The notes: generated from the sequence alone by a model not told the origin. Shown: positions 44,672 through 54,798, counted from the first letter of the stretch. The stretch is DNA of 64,000 nucleotides from Cellulomonas sp. JZ18 (GCF_009720485.1 NZ_CP045245.1:1612001-1676000); one strand, 5' to 3'. Translations and numbers: made by a program.

Positions 44672-46491
44672 TGGTCGCCCAGGCAGAGCGGATCCCGGGT
44701 CTGGCGCCGCGCCGTCAGACGCTCGGCCGCACGGTCGTCCGGTGGATCACCTCCACCGACCACAAGACGATCGGCTACATGTACCTGATCACGTCGTTCG
44801 TGTGGTTCGCGATCGGCGGGATCCTGGCGCTGCTCATCCGCGCCGAGCTGTTCACGCCGGGCATGGACCTGTTCCAGTCCAAGGAGCAGTACAACCAGGC
44901 GTTCACGATGCACGGCACGATCATGCTGCTGCTGTTCGCGACGCCCCTGTTCGCCGGCTTCGCCAACATCGTCATGCCGCTGCAGATCGGTGCGCCCGAC
45001 GTGGCGTTCCCGCGGCTCAACATGTTCGCGTACTGGCTGTACCTCTTCGGCGGCCTCATCGCCGCCGGCGGCTTCCTCACCCCGCAGGGTGCGGCGTCGT
45101 TCGGGTGGTTCGCCTACACGCCGCTCTCGAGCACGGTGTACTCACCGGGCGTCGGGGGCGACCTCTGGGTGTTCGGCCTCGCGCTGACCGGTTTCGGCAC
45201 GATCCTCGGTGCCGTCAACTTCATCACCACGATCGTCACGATGCGCGCGCCCGGCATGACGATGTTCCGGATGCCGATCTTCACCTGGAACATCCTCATC
45301 ACGTCGCTGCTCGTGCTGATGGCGTTCCCGCCGCTGGCCGCCGCGCTGTTCGCGCTCGGTGCGGACCGGCGCCTCGACGCGCAGATCTTCAACCCGGAGA
45401 ACGGTGGCGCCCTGCTGTGGCAGCACCTGTTCTGGTTCTTCGGGCACCCCGAGGTGTACATCATCGCGCTGCCGTTCTTCGGCATCGTGACCGAGATCCT
45501 GCCGGTGTTCAGCCGCAAGCCGATCTTCGGCTACAAGGGCCTCGTCTACGCGACCATCGCGATCGCGGCGCTGTCCGTCACGGTGTGGGCGCACCACATG
45601 TACGTCACGGGCTCGGTCCTGCTGCCGTTCTTCTCGTTCATGACGATGCTCATCGCGGTGCCGACCGGTGTGAAGTTCTTCAACTGGATCGGCACGATGT
45701 GGCGCGGCAAGCTCACGTTCGAGACGCCGATGCTGTGGTCGATCGGGTTCCTCGTCACGTTCCTCTTCGGCGGTCTGACCGGGATCATCCTGTCCAGCCC
45801 GGCGCTCGACTTCCACCTGTCCGACACCTACTTCGTGGTGGCGCACTTCCACTACGTGGTGTTCGGGACGGTCGTCTTCGCGATGTTCGCCGGCTTCTAC
45901 TTCTGGTGGCCGAAGTTCACCGGGCGGATGCTCGACGAGCGCCTGGGCAAGATCCACTTCTGGCTGCTGTTCATCGGCTTCCACATGACCTTCCTGGTCC
46001 AGCACTGGCTGGGTGTGGTCGGCATGCCGCGCCGGTACGCGGACTACTCGCCGGCGGACGGCTTCACGTGGATGAACCAGCTGTCGACGGTGGGCTCGGT
46101 GATCCTCGCGGCCTCGACGCTGCCGTTCCTCTGGAACGTGTACGTGACGTGGCGTCGCGCGCCGCTCGTGGCCGTCGACGACCCGTGGGGCTACGGGGGC
46201 TCCCTCGAGTGGGCCACCAGCTGCCCGCCCCCGCGGCACAACTTCACGTCCCTGCCGCGCATCCGCTCCGAGCGCCCGGCGTTCGACCTGCACCACCCCG
46301 AGGTGGCTGCGATGGACCAGGTCGAGCCGGCCGATCCCGGGCCGCTCGACTGGACGTCGGAGCGCACGGGGCAGCGTGAGCAGGCGGAGCAGCGGGTCGC
46401 CAGCGGCAGCGGCGAGGAGCAGAAGTCCTCGGCCACGGTCGTCGAGGACAGCATCGAGGACGTGCAGGACCGGCAGGAGGACGAGCGATGA
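44671..46491 (+). CDS. ctaD: Cytochrome c oxidase subunit I
   Basis: The catalytic subunit contains haem a and the haem a3/CuB oxygen-reducing site. The 606-residue protein has about twelve helices and the expected ligands: haem a His in FTMHGTIML, CuB and cross-linked Tyr in [11 protein letters not shown], the CuB pair in [10 protein letters not shown], and the haem a3/haem a His in [12 protein letters not shown] hydrophilic C-terminal tail of about 60 residues is rich in Glu, Gln and Ser. Its ATG shares one base with the ctaC TGA (TGATG), and its stop overlaps ctaF by 4 bp. Confidence 0.98.
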   Translation: MVAQAERIPGLAPRRQTLGRTVVRWITSTDHKTIGYMYLITSFVWFAIGGILALLIRAELFTPGMDLFQSKEQYNQAFTMHGTIMLLLFATPLFAGFANIVMPLQIGAPDVAFPRLNMFAYWLYLFGGLIAAGGFLTPQGAASFGWFAYTPLSSTVYSPGVGGDLWVFGLALTGFGTILGAVNFITTIVTMRAPGMTMFRMPIFTWNILITSLLVLMAFPPLAAALFALGADRRLDAQIFNPENGGALLWQHLFWFFGHPEVYIIALPFFGIVTEILPVFSRKPIFGYKGLVYATIAIAALSVTVWAHHMYVTGSVLLPFFSFMTMLIAVPTGVKFFNWIGTMWRGKLTFETPMLWSIGFLVTFLFGGLTGIILSSPALDFHLSDTYFVVAHFHYVVFGTVVFAMFAGFYFWWPKFTGRMLDERLGKIHFWLLFIGFHMTFLVQHWLGVVGMPRRYADYSPADGFTWMNQLSTVGSVILAASTLPFLWNVYVTWRRAPLVAVDDPWGYGGSLEWATSCPPPRHNFTSLPRIRSERPAFDLHHPEVAAMDQVEPADPGPLDWTSERTGQREQAEQRVASGSGEEQKSSATVVEDSIEDVQDRQEDER

Positions 46492-46886
46492 AGTTCGAGG
46501 CGCGGCTCTTCCTCTACGGGATCATGTTCTTCATCCCGGTCGGCCTGATCTACGCGTTCTGGAGCGGCGGGGAGGCCGTCGGCACCGTCGGCATCCCGCT
46601 CGTGGGTGGGCTCGTCGGCATGATCGGCGGCTACTTCGCCCTGCTGGCGCGGCGCATCGACGCCCGTCCCGAGGACGACGAGCTGGGTGAGATCGAGCAG
46701 GGCGCCGGCAACCAGGGCGTGTTCAGCCCGTGGTCGTGGTGGCCCCTGGTGATCGGTCTCGCGGCCTCGGTCGCGTTCCTCTCGATGGCGGTCGGCTGGT
46801 GGCTCATGGCCCCGGCCCTGCTGCTCGGGGCGATCGGCCTCGTCGGCTGGGTGTTCGAGTTCTCGCGGGGGCAGCACGCCCACTGA
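46488..46886 (+). CDS. ctaF: Cytochrome c oxidase subunit IV (actinobacterial)
   Basis: The 132-residue subunit IV has four membrane helices ([78 protein letters not shown]) and an acidic loop [20 protein letters not shown], as in the family specific to actinobacterial bc1-aa3 supercomplexes. The ATG overlaps the ctaD stop by 4 bp. A hairpin terminator follows. Confidence 0.95.
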   Translation: MKFEARLFLYGIMFFIPVGLIYAFWSGGEAVGTVGIPLVGGLVGMIGGYFALLARRIDARPEDDELGEIEQGAGNQGVFSPWSWWPLVIGLAASVAFLSMAVGWWLMAPALLLGAIGLVGWVFEFSRGQHAH

Positions 46887-46907
46887 GGCATCAGCGGCAC
46901 GCACGCG

Positions 46908-46941
46908 GACGGCCCGTCACGACTCGTCGTGGCGGGCCGTC
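46908..46941 (+). terminator. Terminator of the ctaCDF operon
   Basis: A 9-bp stem, one T-G wobble and a further 6-bp inner stem (46908-46923 with 46926-46941), followed by a short T-rich stretch (GCCGTCTTT). Confidence 0.7.
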
Positions 46942-46973
46942 GCCGTCTTTCGCTACGCACTGTGGGGCGTTCG

Positions 46974-46990
46974 TCACCACGTCGCGGTGA
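46974..46990. promoter_or_regulatory. 17-bp near-palindrome upstream of the GNAT gene
   Basis: TCACCACGTCGCGGTGA is a palindrome with one mismatched pair, 27-44 bp upstream of the GNAT start. It could be an operator; nothing more can be said. Confidence 0.3.
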
Positions 46991-47017
46991 TGCATCCCGG
47001 TACGGCAGGGTGGGGGC

Positions 47018-47518
47018 GTGCCCGGCTCGTCGCCCCCGTGGTCCGTCCGTCGCGCGTCCCCGGACGACGCCGCCGCCTGTGCGGCCGTCCACCACGCGTC
47101 GTGGGTGGAGACGTACGCGACGCTGCTGCCGGCCGGCCACTGGCGGTCGGACACGCAGGAGCGCCGCACGGCGACCTGGCGTCGCTGGCTCGCAGGCGAC
47201 GGGGTCGTGCCCGTGGTGGAGTCGGGGGCCCGGATCGTCGGGCTCGCCTTCGCGGCCGCGAGCCGGCACGTGGGGGAGCACCAGCCGGTGCGGGTCCGGG
47301 AGGTGTACCTCCTGTACGTCCTCGCGTCGTACCACGGGACCGGCGCGGGTCAGGCACTGCTGGACGTGGTCGTCCCGCCGCACGAGCCCGGCCAGCTGTG
47401 GGTCGCCGAGAGCAACCCCCGGGCGCGGCGCTTCTACGAGCGCAACGGGTTCGTCCCCGACGGGGCCCGGACCGTCGACGAGCAGCTCGGCCTCGCCGTC
47501 GTGCGGCACGTCCGGTGA
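47018..47518 (+). CDS. GNAT-family N-acetyltransferase
   Basis: The 166-residue protein has a GNAT fold: [20 protein letters not shown] at the start, the central strand [26 protein letters not shown] with the acetyl-CoA pyrophosphate loop (YHGTGAG), and the motif [17 protein letters not shown]. It acetylates an amine of unknown identity. The GTG is preceded by GGGTGGGGG. It is monocistronic between two terminators and convergent with sodA. Confidence 0.9.
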   Translation: MPGSSPPWSVRRASPDDAAACAAVHHASWVETYATLLPAGHWRSDTQERRTATWRRWLAGDGVVPVVESGARIVGLAFAAASRHVGEHQPVRVREVYLLYVLASYHGTGAGQALLDVVVPPHEPGQLWVAESNPRARRFYERNGFVPDGARTVDEQLGLAVVRHVR

Positions 47519-47589
47519 GGACGGTGGCGACGGCGCGAGGGGTGCGTCGTCACCGACGCGTCGAGCGCGCGGACCGGGCGTAGGAACGG

Positions 47590-47625
47590 CGACGGCCGCG
47601 CCCCACCGAGGGGACGCGGCCGTCG
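47590..47625. terminator. Bidirectional terminator between the GNAT gene and sodA
   Basis: An 11-bp stem (47590-47600 with 47615-47625) continues as a 4-bp inner stem with one bulged base. Confidence 0.65.
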
Positions 47626-47641
47626 TGCGACTGCGGTCGGC

Positions 47642-48270
47642 TCAGACCGTCGGGACGATGAGCCCGGCCGTCTGCGAGCGGGCGCGCGTGAAGCGCTGCT
47701 CCGCGTCCGCCCAGTTGACGACGTTCCACCACGCCTTGACGTAGTCCGCCTTGACGTTGACGTAGTCGAGGTAGAACGCGTGCTCCCACATGTCCAGCAT
47801 GACGACGGGGACGACGCCGAGCGGGAAGTTGCTCTGCTGGTCGTAGAGCTGGAAGATCGCGAGCTTCTGGCCCACCGAGTCCCACGCGAGGACGGACCAG
47901 CCCGAGCCCTGGATACCCACGGCGTTGGCCGCGAAGTGCTTCTGGAAGGCGTCGAACGAGCCGAAGAACTCGTCGATGGCCGCGGCCAGCTCGCCCGTCG
48001 GACGGTCGCCGCCCTCGGGGAGAGGTTCTGCCAGAAGACGGAGTGGTTGACGTGCCCGCCGAGGTTGAAGGCGAGGTTCTTCTCGTGCAGGTTCACCGCG
48101 GCCAGGTCGTCGGCCTCGCGCGCCGCAGCGAGCTTCTCCAGCGCCGTGTTGGCGCCGGCGACGTAGGTGGCGTGGTGCTTGTCGTGGTGCAGCTCCATGA
48201 TCCGGCCGGAGATGTGCGGCTCGAGCGCCGCGTAGTCGTAGGGCAGGTCCGGAAGCGTGTAGTCAGCCAT
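47642..48270 (-). CDS. sodA: Superoxide dismutase (Fe/Mn type); 1-nt loss breaks frame
   Basis: SodA converts superoxide to peroxide and oxygen. Metal ligands are visible in [13 protein letters not shown] (first His), [15 protein letters not shown] (second His) and [13 protein letters not shown] (Asp and third His); [13 protein letters not shown] carries the second-sphere Gln typical of Mn enzymes. The N-terminal part (48270 to about 48020) and the rest lie in different frames. Adding one C (minus strand) to the run at 48017-48020 gives [13 protein letters not shown] and a normal 209-residue enzyme, so a sequence error is far likelier than a pseudogene. AGGAAGG precedes ATG 48270. Confidence 0.92.
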
Positions 48271-48398
48271 CTGTTGCCTTCCTGCGTCGGGCCGCAGCCG
48301 CGTGCTGCGGCGTCCTGGTATGCCGACGCGGTGCCCTCCCACCGGAGCGGGAGGACACCGCGTGCGACATGTCCGACCTGGTCAACGGTCGCGCGGGG

Positions 48399-50174
48399 TC
48401 ACTTCTTCCGCGCGTCGTCGCCCGTCTCGTCCACCGGCGCGACCAGGCGCGTACCGCCACCGGTCGGGGCCGGCTCCCCGGCGGGTGCCGCGGCACCCAC
48501 CTGGGCGTGCTCCTGGTGCACCGAGCCGAGGGAGTCGTGGTTGCCGCCGTGGGCGTGCGCCGCCTCCAGCTCGGCCGGCGTCACCGGCTCCACGCGGTCC
48601 TCGTAGAACATCCGCGAGATCCGCTGCCGCATGCGGTCCTTGCGGTAACCGGGCCGGCGCACACCGCGCGAGTCCTCCGCCGGCTCGATCTCCAGCGGAC
48701 GCACCGGGTCGTGCTGGACCCGCAGCCACCGCTCGTGCGCGTCGAGGGGCTTGTGCACCTCGATGTACTCGCCGGACGCGAAGCGCACGATCTGACCGGT
48801 CTCGTGCCCGTGCAGCACGAGCTCGCGGTCCTTGCGCTGCAGCGCGAGGCAGATGCGCTTCGTGATGACGAACGTCGCCCACGGACCCACGAAGAACAGG
48901 ATCCGGAACACCCACGTGATGTCGTTGATCGACAGGTGGAAGTGCGTGGCGATGAGGTCGTTCGACCCGGCGAGCACCAGGATGAAGAACGCCATGAGCA
49001 GCGCGGAGCCGAACGCGGTGCGGAACGGCCGGTTGCGCGGACGGTCCAGCACGTGGTGCTCACGCTTGTCGCCGGTCGCCCACGCCTCGACGAACGGGTA
49101 GAGCGCCAGCAGCATGAACAGCACGCCGGGCACGACCACCGCGGGCACGAGCACGTTGAGCGAGACGGTGAACCCGTTGTCGCCCCCGATGACGAACTCC
49201 GTGCCGCCGCCGGGCATGAGACGCAGCGATCCCTCGAGGAAGAGCATGTACCAGTCCGGCTGGGCGCCGGCGGACACGGGGGAGGGGTCGTACGGCCCGT
49301 AGTTCCAGACCGGGTTGATCGACATCGTGGCGCCCATGAGCGCGATCACGCCGAACACGATGAAGAAGTAGCCGCCGGCCTTCGCGACGTAGATCGGGAA
49401 CAGCGGGTACCCGACGACGTTCGCGTTCGTGCGCCCCGAGCCCGGGTACTGCGTGTGCTTGTGCAGCACCACGAAGAACAGGTGCAGGGCGATGAGCGCG
49501 AGGATCAGGCCGGGCACGAGCAGGATGTGCACGGTGAACAGGCGCGGGATGATGTCGTGGCCCGGGAACTCGCCGCCGAAGATGAAGTACGACAGGTAGC
49601 TGCCGATGATCGGGATCGAGCGGACGACGCCGTCGGTGATGCGCAGGCCGTTGCCGGAGAGCACGTCGTCCGGGAGCGAGTAGCCCGAGAAGCCGGCGGC
49701 GAGGCTGAGGATCAGGAGGATGAACCCGACCAGCCAGTTGATCTCGCGCGGCTTGCGGAACGCGCCCGTGAAGAACACGCGCATCATGTGCGTCACGATC
49801 GACGCGACGAAGATCAGGGCCGCCCAGTGGTGGATCTGCCGCATGAGCAGACCGCCGCTGACCTCGAAGGAGAGCCGCAGCGTGGAGGCGAAGGCCTCCG
49901 ACATCTCGACGCCGTCCAGCGCCGGCCACGGGCCGTGGTAGTGCACCTCGGTCATGCTCGGGACGAAGAACATCGTCAGGAACACGCCCGAGATGAGCAG
50001 CGTGATGAAGCTGTACAGGGCGATCTCGCCCAGCAGGAACGACCAGTGGTCGGGGAAGATCTTGCGCGCGAACTCCTTGACCGCGGTGCCGATGCCGGTC
50101 CGCTGGTCCAGGTAGTCCGCGGTCCCTGCGGCGGCGCGGGCGCCGCGCGAGGGCGCGGTGGTGGTGGTGCTCAT
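48399..50174 (-). CDS. qcrB: Cytochrome bc1 complex, cytochrome b subunit
   Basis: The di-haem membrane subunit oxidises menaquinol. The 591-residue protein has the N-terminal cytochrome b domain with haem-ligand His pairs (LLMRQIHHWAALIF and VHILLVPGLILALIALHLFF), the quinol-site region NPVWNYGPYDP (PEWY-equivalent reads PDWYMLFLEG) and a long cytosolic C-terminal extension rich in charged residues, typical of actinobacteria. Its ATG overlaps the qcrA stop by 4 bp. It is the last gene of ctaE-qcrC-qcrA-qcrB. Confidence 0.97.
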   Translation of the reverse strand: MSTTTTAPSRGARAAAGTADYLDQRTGIGTAVKEFARKIFPDHWSFLLGEIALYSFITLLISGVFLTMFFVPSMTEVHYHGPWPALDGVEMSEAFASTLRLSFEVSGGLLMRQIHHWAALIFVASIVTHMMRVFFTGAFRKPREINWLVGFILLILSLAAGFSGYSLPDDVLSGNGLRITDGVVRSIPIIGSYLSYFIFGGEFPGHDIIPRLFTVHILLVPGLILALIALHLFFVVLHKHTQYPGSGRTNANVVGYPLFPIYVAKAGGYFFIVFGVIALMGATMSINPVWNYGPYDPSPVSAGAQPDWYMLFLEGSLRLMPGGGTEFVIGGDNGFTVSLNVLVPAVVVPGVLFMLLALYPFVEAWATGDKREHHVLDRPRNRPFRTAFGSALLMAFFILVLAGSNDLIATHFHLSINDITWVFRILFFVGPWATFVITKRICLALQRKDRELVLHGHETGQIVRFASGEYIEVHKPLDAHERWLRVQHDPVRPLEIEPAEDSRGVRRPGYRKDRMRQRISRMFYEDRVEPVTPAELEAAHAHGGNHDSLGSVHQEHAQVGAAAPAGEPAPTGGGTRLVAPVDETGDDARKK

Positions 50175-51232
50175 CGCAGTCGCTCCCAGAAGCTCGGACC
50201 GACGGGCTCGTGGAAGTCGCTCTGCGCGACCAGGTAGCCCTCGTCGTCGACGGTGATCGGCAGCTGAGGCAGCGGCCGCGAGGCGGGGCCGAAGACGACC
50301 TTGCAGGCGTCGGCCACGTCGAACGTGCTCTGGTGGCACGGGCACAGCAGGTGGTGGGTCTGCTGCTCGTAGAGGGCGACGGGGCACCCCACGTGGGTGC
50401 ACACCTTCGAGTAGGCGACGATGCCGTCGTACGACCAGCCCTCGCCCTGCTCGGAGACGATGTCGCGCGGGTCGAGACGGATCAGCAGGACGATGGCCTT
50501 GGCCTTCTCGTCCAGCGGCGCCTCGGCCTCGTCGAGGTCCTCGGGGATGACGTGCACGACGGAGCCGATGGTCACGTCGGAGGCCTTGATCGGCTCGCCC
50601 GTCGGGTCGAGCACGAGCTTCTTGCCGCGCGCCCAGAGGGTCCGCTTGAACTTGTTGATGTTCCAGTCCTCGCCGATCTCGCCGATGAGCGGGAGGGCGA
50701 TCGTGAGCGGGAACAGCGCGAGCGAGGAGACGAGCGCGCCCTTGAGCACGCCGCGGCGGCCGATCGCGGAGTCCTCGGCACCGTCCTTCAGCGCCTGCAC
50801 GGCCTCGGCACGGACGGTGTCCGTGCTGCGCTGGGCGTGCCGGTGCTCGAACTTCTCGTGGTCGTTCATGAGCGTCTTCGCCCAGTGGACGGCCGCGAGG
50901 CCGATGCCGAGGAGGGCGAAGGCGAGGCCGAGCCCGAGCGCGAGGTTCGAGACCCGCATCGAGTCCACCGTCTCGCCCGGACGCAGCGCGAAGTACGCGA
51001 CGATGAAGCCGATCGTGCCCAGGATCGAGATCGTGAACAGCGCGACGACCTGGCGCTCGGACTTCTTGTTCGCCGCCGGGTCGACGTCGCCCTTGCGCGG
51101 GCGGTGCGGGCCGAACCCGGGGTTCTCGAACTTCTCCGGCGTCGCGTCGCCCTCGCGCAGGACGAGGTCCGAGCCCGCGAAGTCGGCGGCGTCGTGCCCG
51201 CCGTCGTGGCCGTGACCGTGGGGGGTGCTCAC
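50171..51232 (-). CDS. qcrA: Cytochrome bc1 complex, Rieske iron-sulfur subunit
   Basis: QcrA moves electrons from menaquinol to the QcrC haems. The 353-residue protein has three membrane helices (about 62-82, 96-116 and 165-185), as in actinobacterial Rieske proteins, the third preceded by an RR (R159-R160) Tat-like signal. The [2Fe-2S] ligands are C278 and H280 (CTHVGC) and C297 and H300 (CPCHQS), with C283-C299 as the disulfide. The N-terminus is His-rich (HGHGHDGGH). The GTG start overlaps the qcrC stop (GTGA). Confidence 0.97.
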   Translation of the reverse strand: MSTPHGHGHDGGHDAADFAGSDLVLREGDATPEKFENPGFGPHRPRKGDVDPAANKKSERQVVALFTISILGTIGFIVAYFALRPGETVDSMRVSNLALGLGLAFALLGIGLAAVHWAKTLMNDHEKFEHRHAQRSTDTVRAEAVQALKDGAEDSAIGRRGVLKGALVSSLALFPLTIALPLIGEIGEDWNINKFKRTLWARGKKLVLDPTGEPIKASDVTIGSVVHVIPEDLDEAEAPLDEKAKAIVLLIRLDPRDIVSEQGEGWSYDGIVAYSKVCTHVGCPVALYEQQTHHLLCPCHQSTFDVADACKVVFGPASRPLPQLPITVDDEGYLVAQSDFHEPVGPSFWERLR

Positions 51233-52014
51233 GAGGACCGTGCTCCAATCCAGACTGCTGCGCCGATGAGGAGGCCCATGCCGACCACCCAGGCCCACAG
51301 GCCCTCGCTGACCGGGCCGAGGCTGCCGAGGTCGATGCCGCCCGGGGAGCCGTCACCCTGCAGCTCGAGGAACGCGATGATGTCGCGCTTCTGGTCCGGC
51401 GTCAGCGTGGCGTCGTTGAAGACGGGCATCGACTGCGGGCCGGTGACCATGGCCTCGTAGACGTGCGTCGGGCTGGTCGCCCAGAGGTTCGGCGCGTACT
51501 TGCCCTGCGTCAGGGCGCCGCCGGCGCCGACGGCGTTGTGGCACATGGCGCAGTTCGTGCGGAACAGCGACTGGCCGCTCGCGGGGTCGCCCTGGGCGGG
51601 GTCGACCTGGTCCGCGGTGGGCACCGACGGGCCCGGGCCGAGCGAGGCCACGTAGGCGGCGAGGGCGGCGATCTGCTCCTCGTCGAACTGGACGGGCTTG
51701 GCCTGGACCTGCGGTCCGTTCATCTGCGCGGGCATGCGCCCGGTGCCGACCTGGAAGTCGACGGCGGCGGCACCGACGCCCACGAGGGACGGGTACTCGT
51801 CCGTGCCGGTCGCGTCCGGCCCGTGGCAGGTCGCGCAGTTGGCCTGGAACAGCTTCTCACCGAGCTCGACCTGGTCGGCCGTCGCGGCAGGGGCGGCGGC
51901 GTCTGCGGAGGTCGGCGCCAGCACGGCGTACAGCGCGCCGGTGAGCAGCAGCGCCAGCAGGAGCAGCACGGCCGGCGCCCGCCGGTCGTGCCTGCGGGCT
52001 GCGAGTGCCTTCAC
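51229..52014 (-). CDS. qcrC: Cytochrome bc1 complex, di-haem cytochrome c subunit
   Basis: QcrC links bc1 directly to the aa3 oxidase in actinobacteria, replacing soluble cytochrome c. The 261-residue protein has a signal/anchor helix (AVLLLLALLLTGALYAVLA), two c-type haem sites (C60-A-T-C63-H64 and C155-A-M-C158-H159) and a C-terminal helix (LWAWVVGMGLLIGAAVWIGA). Met ligands are likely in GRMPAQMNG and QSMPVFND. GTG 52014 has a GAGGA ribosome site. Both haem domains are in the expected order. Confidence 0.97.
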   Translation of the reverse strand: MKALAARRHDRRAPAVLLLLALLLTGALYAVLAPTSADAAAPAATADQVELGEKLFQANCATCHGPDATGTDEYPSLVGVGAAAVDFQVGTGRMPAQMNGPQVQAKPVQFDEEQIAALAAYVASLGPGPSVPTADQVDPAQGDPASGQSLFRTNCAMCHNAVGAGGALTQGKYAPNLWATSPTHVYEAMVTGPQSMPVFNDATLTPDQKRDIIAFLELQGDGSPGGIDLGSLGPVSEGLWAWVVGMGLLIGAAVWIGARSS

Positions 52015-52082
52015 GGATCGGTCCTCGTCTCGCTGTCGGGGATGTGCGGGTGGGGGCGGTGGCGGCGACGACGCCGCCGTCG

Positions 52083-52721
52083 TCATCGGACCAGGTAGAT
52101 GACCGCGAAGAGCGCGATCCAGACCACGTCGACGAAGTGCCAGTAGTAGGAGGTGACGATCGCCGTCGTCTCCTCGTGCTGCGTGAACCGCTTCGCGGTG
52201 AACGAGCGGCCGAGCAGGAACAGGAAGGCCAGCAGGCCGCCGACGACGTGCAGGCCGTGGAAGCCGGTCGTCATGTAGAAGACGGAGCCGTACGGCGAGG
52301 ACGAGATGGTCAGGCCCTCGTGGACGAGCTCGGCGTACTCGTAGATCTGCCCGCCGATGAAGATCGCGCCCATGACGTAGGTGAGCGTGATCCACTCGTT
52401 CATGCCCCAGCGCCAGAACTGGAGCAGCGAGCCGCTGCGCACGGGCTGCAGGCGCTCGGCGGCCCACACGCCCATCTGGCAGGTGACCGACGAGAGCACC
52501 AGGACGGTGGTGTTCGCGAGCGCGAAGGGCAGGTTCAGCTTCTCCGTCTGGAGCGCGAACTCCTCGGGAACCGCCTGCCGGATCGTGAAGTACATGGCGA
52601 AGAGCCCGGCGAAGAACATGAGCTCGCTGGCCAGCCACACGATGGTGCCGACCGACACCGGGTTCGGGCGGTTCACGGTCACATGGGGCGCGGGGCGCGA
52701 GGCAGCCGTTGCGGTCGACAC
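52083..52721 (-). CDS. ctaE: Cytochrome c oxidase subunit III
   Basis: Subunit III stabilises the aa3 oxidase. The 212-residue protein has about five helices and family motifs [37 protein letters not shown] and [23 protein letters not shown] 52721 was chosen because a strong -10 element CATAAT (52728-52733) lies 6 nt upstream; this makes the transcript leaderless. It heads ctaE-qcrC-qcrA-qcrB, with qcrC 68 bp downstream. Confidence 0.96.
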   Translation of the reverse strand: MSTATAASRPAPHVTVNRPNPVSVGTIVWLASELMFFAGLFAMYFTIRQAVPEEFALQTEKLNLPFALANTTVLVLSSVTCQMGVWAAERLQPVRSGSLLQFWRWGMNEWITLTYVMGAIFIGGQIYEYAELVHEGLTISSSPYGSVFYMTTGFHGLHVVGGLLAFLFLLGRSFTAKRFTQHEETTAIVTSYYWHFVDVVWIALFAVIYLVR

Positions 52722-52727
52722 GTCGCC

Positions 52728-52733
52728 ATTATG
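52728..52733 (-). promoter_or_regulatory. -10 element of the ctaE-qcrCAB operon
   Basis: CATAAT on the minus strand matches the TATAAT consensus at five of six positions and ends 6 nt before the ctaE GTG. No convincing -35 is visible. Confidence 0.6.
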
Positions 52734-52948
52734 GCTGACGCCGCGCATGCGTGGGTCGTAGGGCCCGGGTGCGGCGGGTGGGTATATGTCACACCGTCAC
52801 CTCGTGCCGCTCCCGGTGGTCCGGCCGACGGCGTCCGCGGGCCCCGACGACGGGCTGCGGGCGGCGCGGCGGGCACCCTCCCCGCGCGCGGGGGTGGTCG
52901 TGCCAAGATCCTCCCGGAGCACGTCGACGAGGAGTGAGGGGCCGAGCC

Positions 52949-53371
52949 ATGAGCACCGCAGGGTCGGGGGACGTCGCGCGAGGGCCGCGCATCCTGCTGT
53001 ACAGCGACGACGTGGACGCGCGCGACCAGGTGCGCCTGGCCGTCGGCCGCCGGCTGGGCAGGGGCGAGCCCGACGTCGCGTGGGTGGAGGTCGCGACCGC
53101 GGCCGCCGCGATCACGGCGGCGGAGGCGGGCGGGCTCGACCTGCTCGTGCTCGACGGCGAGGCCGACAAGGTCGGCGGCATGGGCCTGTGCCGCCAGCTC
53201 AAGGACGAGGTGTACGACTGCCCCCCGGTGCTCGTGCTGACCGGGCGCCCCCAGGACGCCTGGCTCGCCTCCTGGTCGCAGGCGGACGCCGTCGTCAGCC
53301 GGCCGCTGGACCCCGTCGTGCTGCACGACGCCGTCGCGCGGCTCGTGCGTGAGCGCGCCGCCGCTCGATGA
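52949..53371 (+). CDS. Receiver-like (response regulator fold) protein without output domain
   Basis: The 140-residue protein is a stand-alone receiver-like domain: [11 protein letters not shown] gives the acidic pair, [18 protein letters not shown] the phosphoacceptor-type Asp, and VLVLTGRPQ the conserved Thr. The invariant Lys is replaced: AVVSRPLDP has Arg where receivers have KP. Phosphorylation-dependent switching may be altered or absent. No kinase is adjacent. GAGGGG precedes ATG 52949, and its stop overlaps the trpD ATG (ATGA), so it is coupled to tryptophan synthesis, not to ctaE, which is divergent. Confidence 0.78.
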   Translation: MSTAGSGDVARGPRILLYSDDVDARDQVRLAVGRRLGRGEPDVAWVEVATAAAAITAAEAGGLDLLVLDGEADKVGGMGLCRQLKDEVYDCPPVLVLTGRPQDAWLASWSQADAVVSRPLDPVVLHDAVARLVRERAAAR

Positions 53372-54416
53372 GCGCGACGACCACCTGGCCCGACCTGCTG
53401 ACGGCGCTGGTCCAGGGGCGGGACCTCGACGCGGCGAGCACCGCGTGGGCGATGGACCGGATCATGAGCGGCGAGGCGTCGCCGTCGCAGGTCGCCGGGT
53501 TCCTCGTCGCCCTGCGGGCGAAGGGGGAGACGTCCGAGGAGCTCGCCGGGCTCGCGGAGACGATGCTCGTGCACGCGCGGCGGTTCGAGGTGCCCGGCCG
53601 CTCGGTCGACGTCGTCGGGACGGGCGGGGACCGGCTGCACACGGTCAACATCTCCACGATGGCGTCGCTGGTCGTGGCCGGTGCCGGCCTGACGGTCGTC
53701 AAGCACGGCAACCGCGCGGCGTCGTCGTCGACGGGCACGGCCGACGTCCTGGAGGAGCTCGGGATCCGGCTCGACCTCCCGCTCGAGCGCGTCGCGGCGC
53801 TCGCCTCGGAGGTCGGCATCACGTTCTGCTTCGCGGGGCCTTCCACCCCTCGATGCGCCACGCGGGCGTGCCGCGGCGCGACCTCGGCATCCCGACGGCG
53901 TTCAACTTCCTCGGCCCGCTCACGAACCCCGCGCAGCCGACGGCGAGTGCGATCGGGGTGGCCGACGCGCGGATGGCGCCGCTCGTCGCCGGTGTGCTCG
54001 CGCGCCGCGGTCGCGACGCGCTGGTCTTCCGCGGCGAGGCGGACGGGCTGGACGAGGTCGCGTCGACCGGGCCGACCCGGTTCTGGGAGGTGCGCGACGG
54101 GCAGGTGCGCGAGGAGCTGGTGGTGTGGGCGGACGTCGGTGTCGCCCCCGTGACCATCGCGCAGCTGCGTGGCGGCGACGCGGCGGTCAACGCGCAGGTC
54201 GTGCGCGCGCTCGTCGCCGGCGAGCGTGGGCCGGTGCGTGACACGGTCGCGCTCAACGCGGCCGCCGCGCTCGTAGCCGACGGCACGCTGCCCGGCACGG
54301 CGGACGGCTCGCTGGTCGAGCGTCTGCTGGCCGCTCGCACCATCGTGGAGCGGTCCATCGACGAGGGCCGCGCCGCGGACGTGCTCGAGCGCTGGCGGGC
54401 CGCGGCCGCCCTCTGA
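53368..54416 (+). CDS. trpD: Anthranilate phosphoribosyltransferase; 1-nt loss breaks frame
   Basis: TrpD joins anthranilate to PRPP in tryptophan synthesis. Motifs: [19 protein letters not shown] (PRPP loop), [19 protein letters not shown], then FHPSMRHAG and [15 protein letters not shown]. The first part is in one frame (53368 to about 53838) and the second in another. One G added to the run 53835-53838 gives [13 protein letters not shown] and a 349-residue enzyme, so I treat the gene as intact with a sequence error. The ATG overlaps the receiver-like gene. It stands apart from other trp genes, as in relatives where trpD is beside ctaE. Confidence 0.93.
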
Positions 54417-54504
54417 CGTCGGCGCCGCGTCGGCGTGGTCGCGCTCGCGCCGGGACCCCGCTGGGCAGCACGCGCCAGCCCCGCGGGAGCCCGCGGAGCT
54501 CGGG

Positions 54505-54798
54505 CTAGTCCTCGAGGCCCAGCGCGAACGCCTGCTCCAGGTCGTGCCGCGAGTACGCGCGGAACGCGATGTAGGTCTGCGTCCGCAGCACCCCCGGCAC
54601 CTTGCTGACGTGGTCCGCGATGACGTCGGCGAGCGTCTCGTGCTCGCGCACGCGCACGAGCGCGATGAGGTCGACCTCGCCGGTGACCGAGTACACCTCG
54701 CTGACGCCGTCGATCTCGGCGATCTGCGCGGCGGCCTCCGGGATCCGTGCGGCGTCGCAGTCGATGTGGACGATGGCCGTGAGCATGGGAGCCATCAT
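54505..54798 (-). CDS. Lone Lrp/AsnC ligand-binding (RAM) domain protein
   Basis: The 97-residue protein is only the RAM (ACT-like) half of an Lrp/AsnC regulator: LTAIVHIDCDAARIPEAAAQ, IDGVSEVYSVTGEVDLIALV and VPGVLRTQTYIAFRAYS. There is no DNA-binding domain. Stand-alone RAM proteins can bind amino acids and form mixed oligomers with full-length Lrp proteins. ATG 54798 was chosen because it overlaps the upstream nuclease stop by 4 bp (ATGA); an in-frame ATG at 54786 is also possible. Confidence 0.85.
   Translation of the reverse strand: MMAPMLTAIVHIDCDAARIPEAAAQIAEIDGVSEVYSVTGEVDLIALVRVREHETLADVIADHVSKVPGVLRTQTYIAFRAYSRHDLEQAFALGLED

Noticed and set aside
54481..54496. CCGCGG-GAGC-CCGCGG hairpin between trpD and the RAM-domain gene as a terminator
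   Set aside because: Only 6 bp, very close to both genes, and indistinguishable from chance in DNA this GC-rich.
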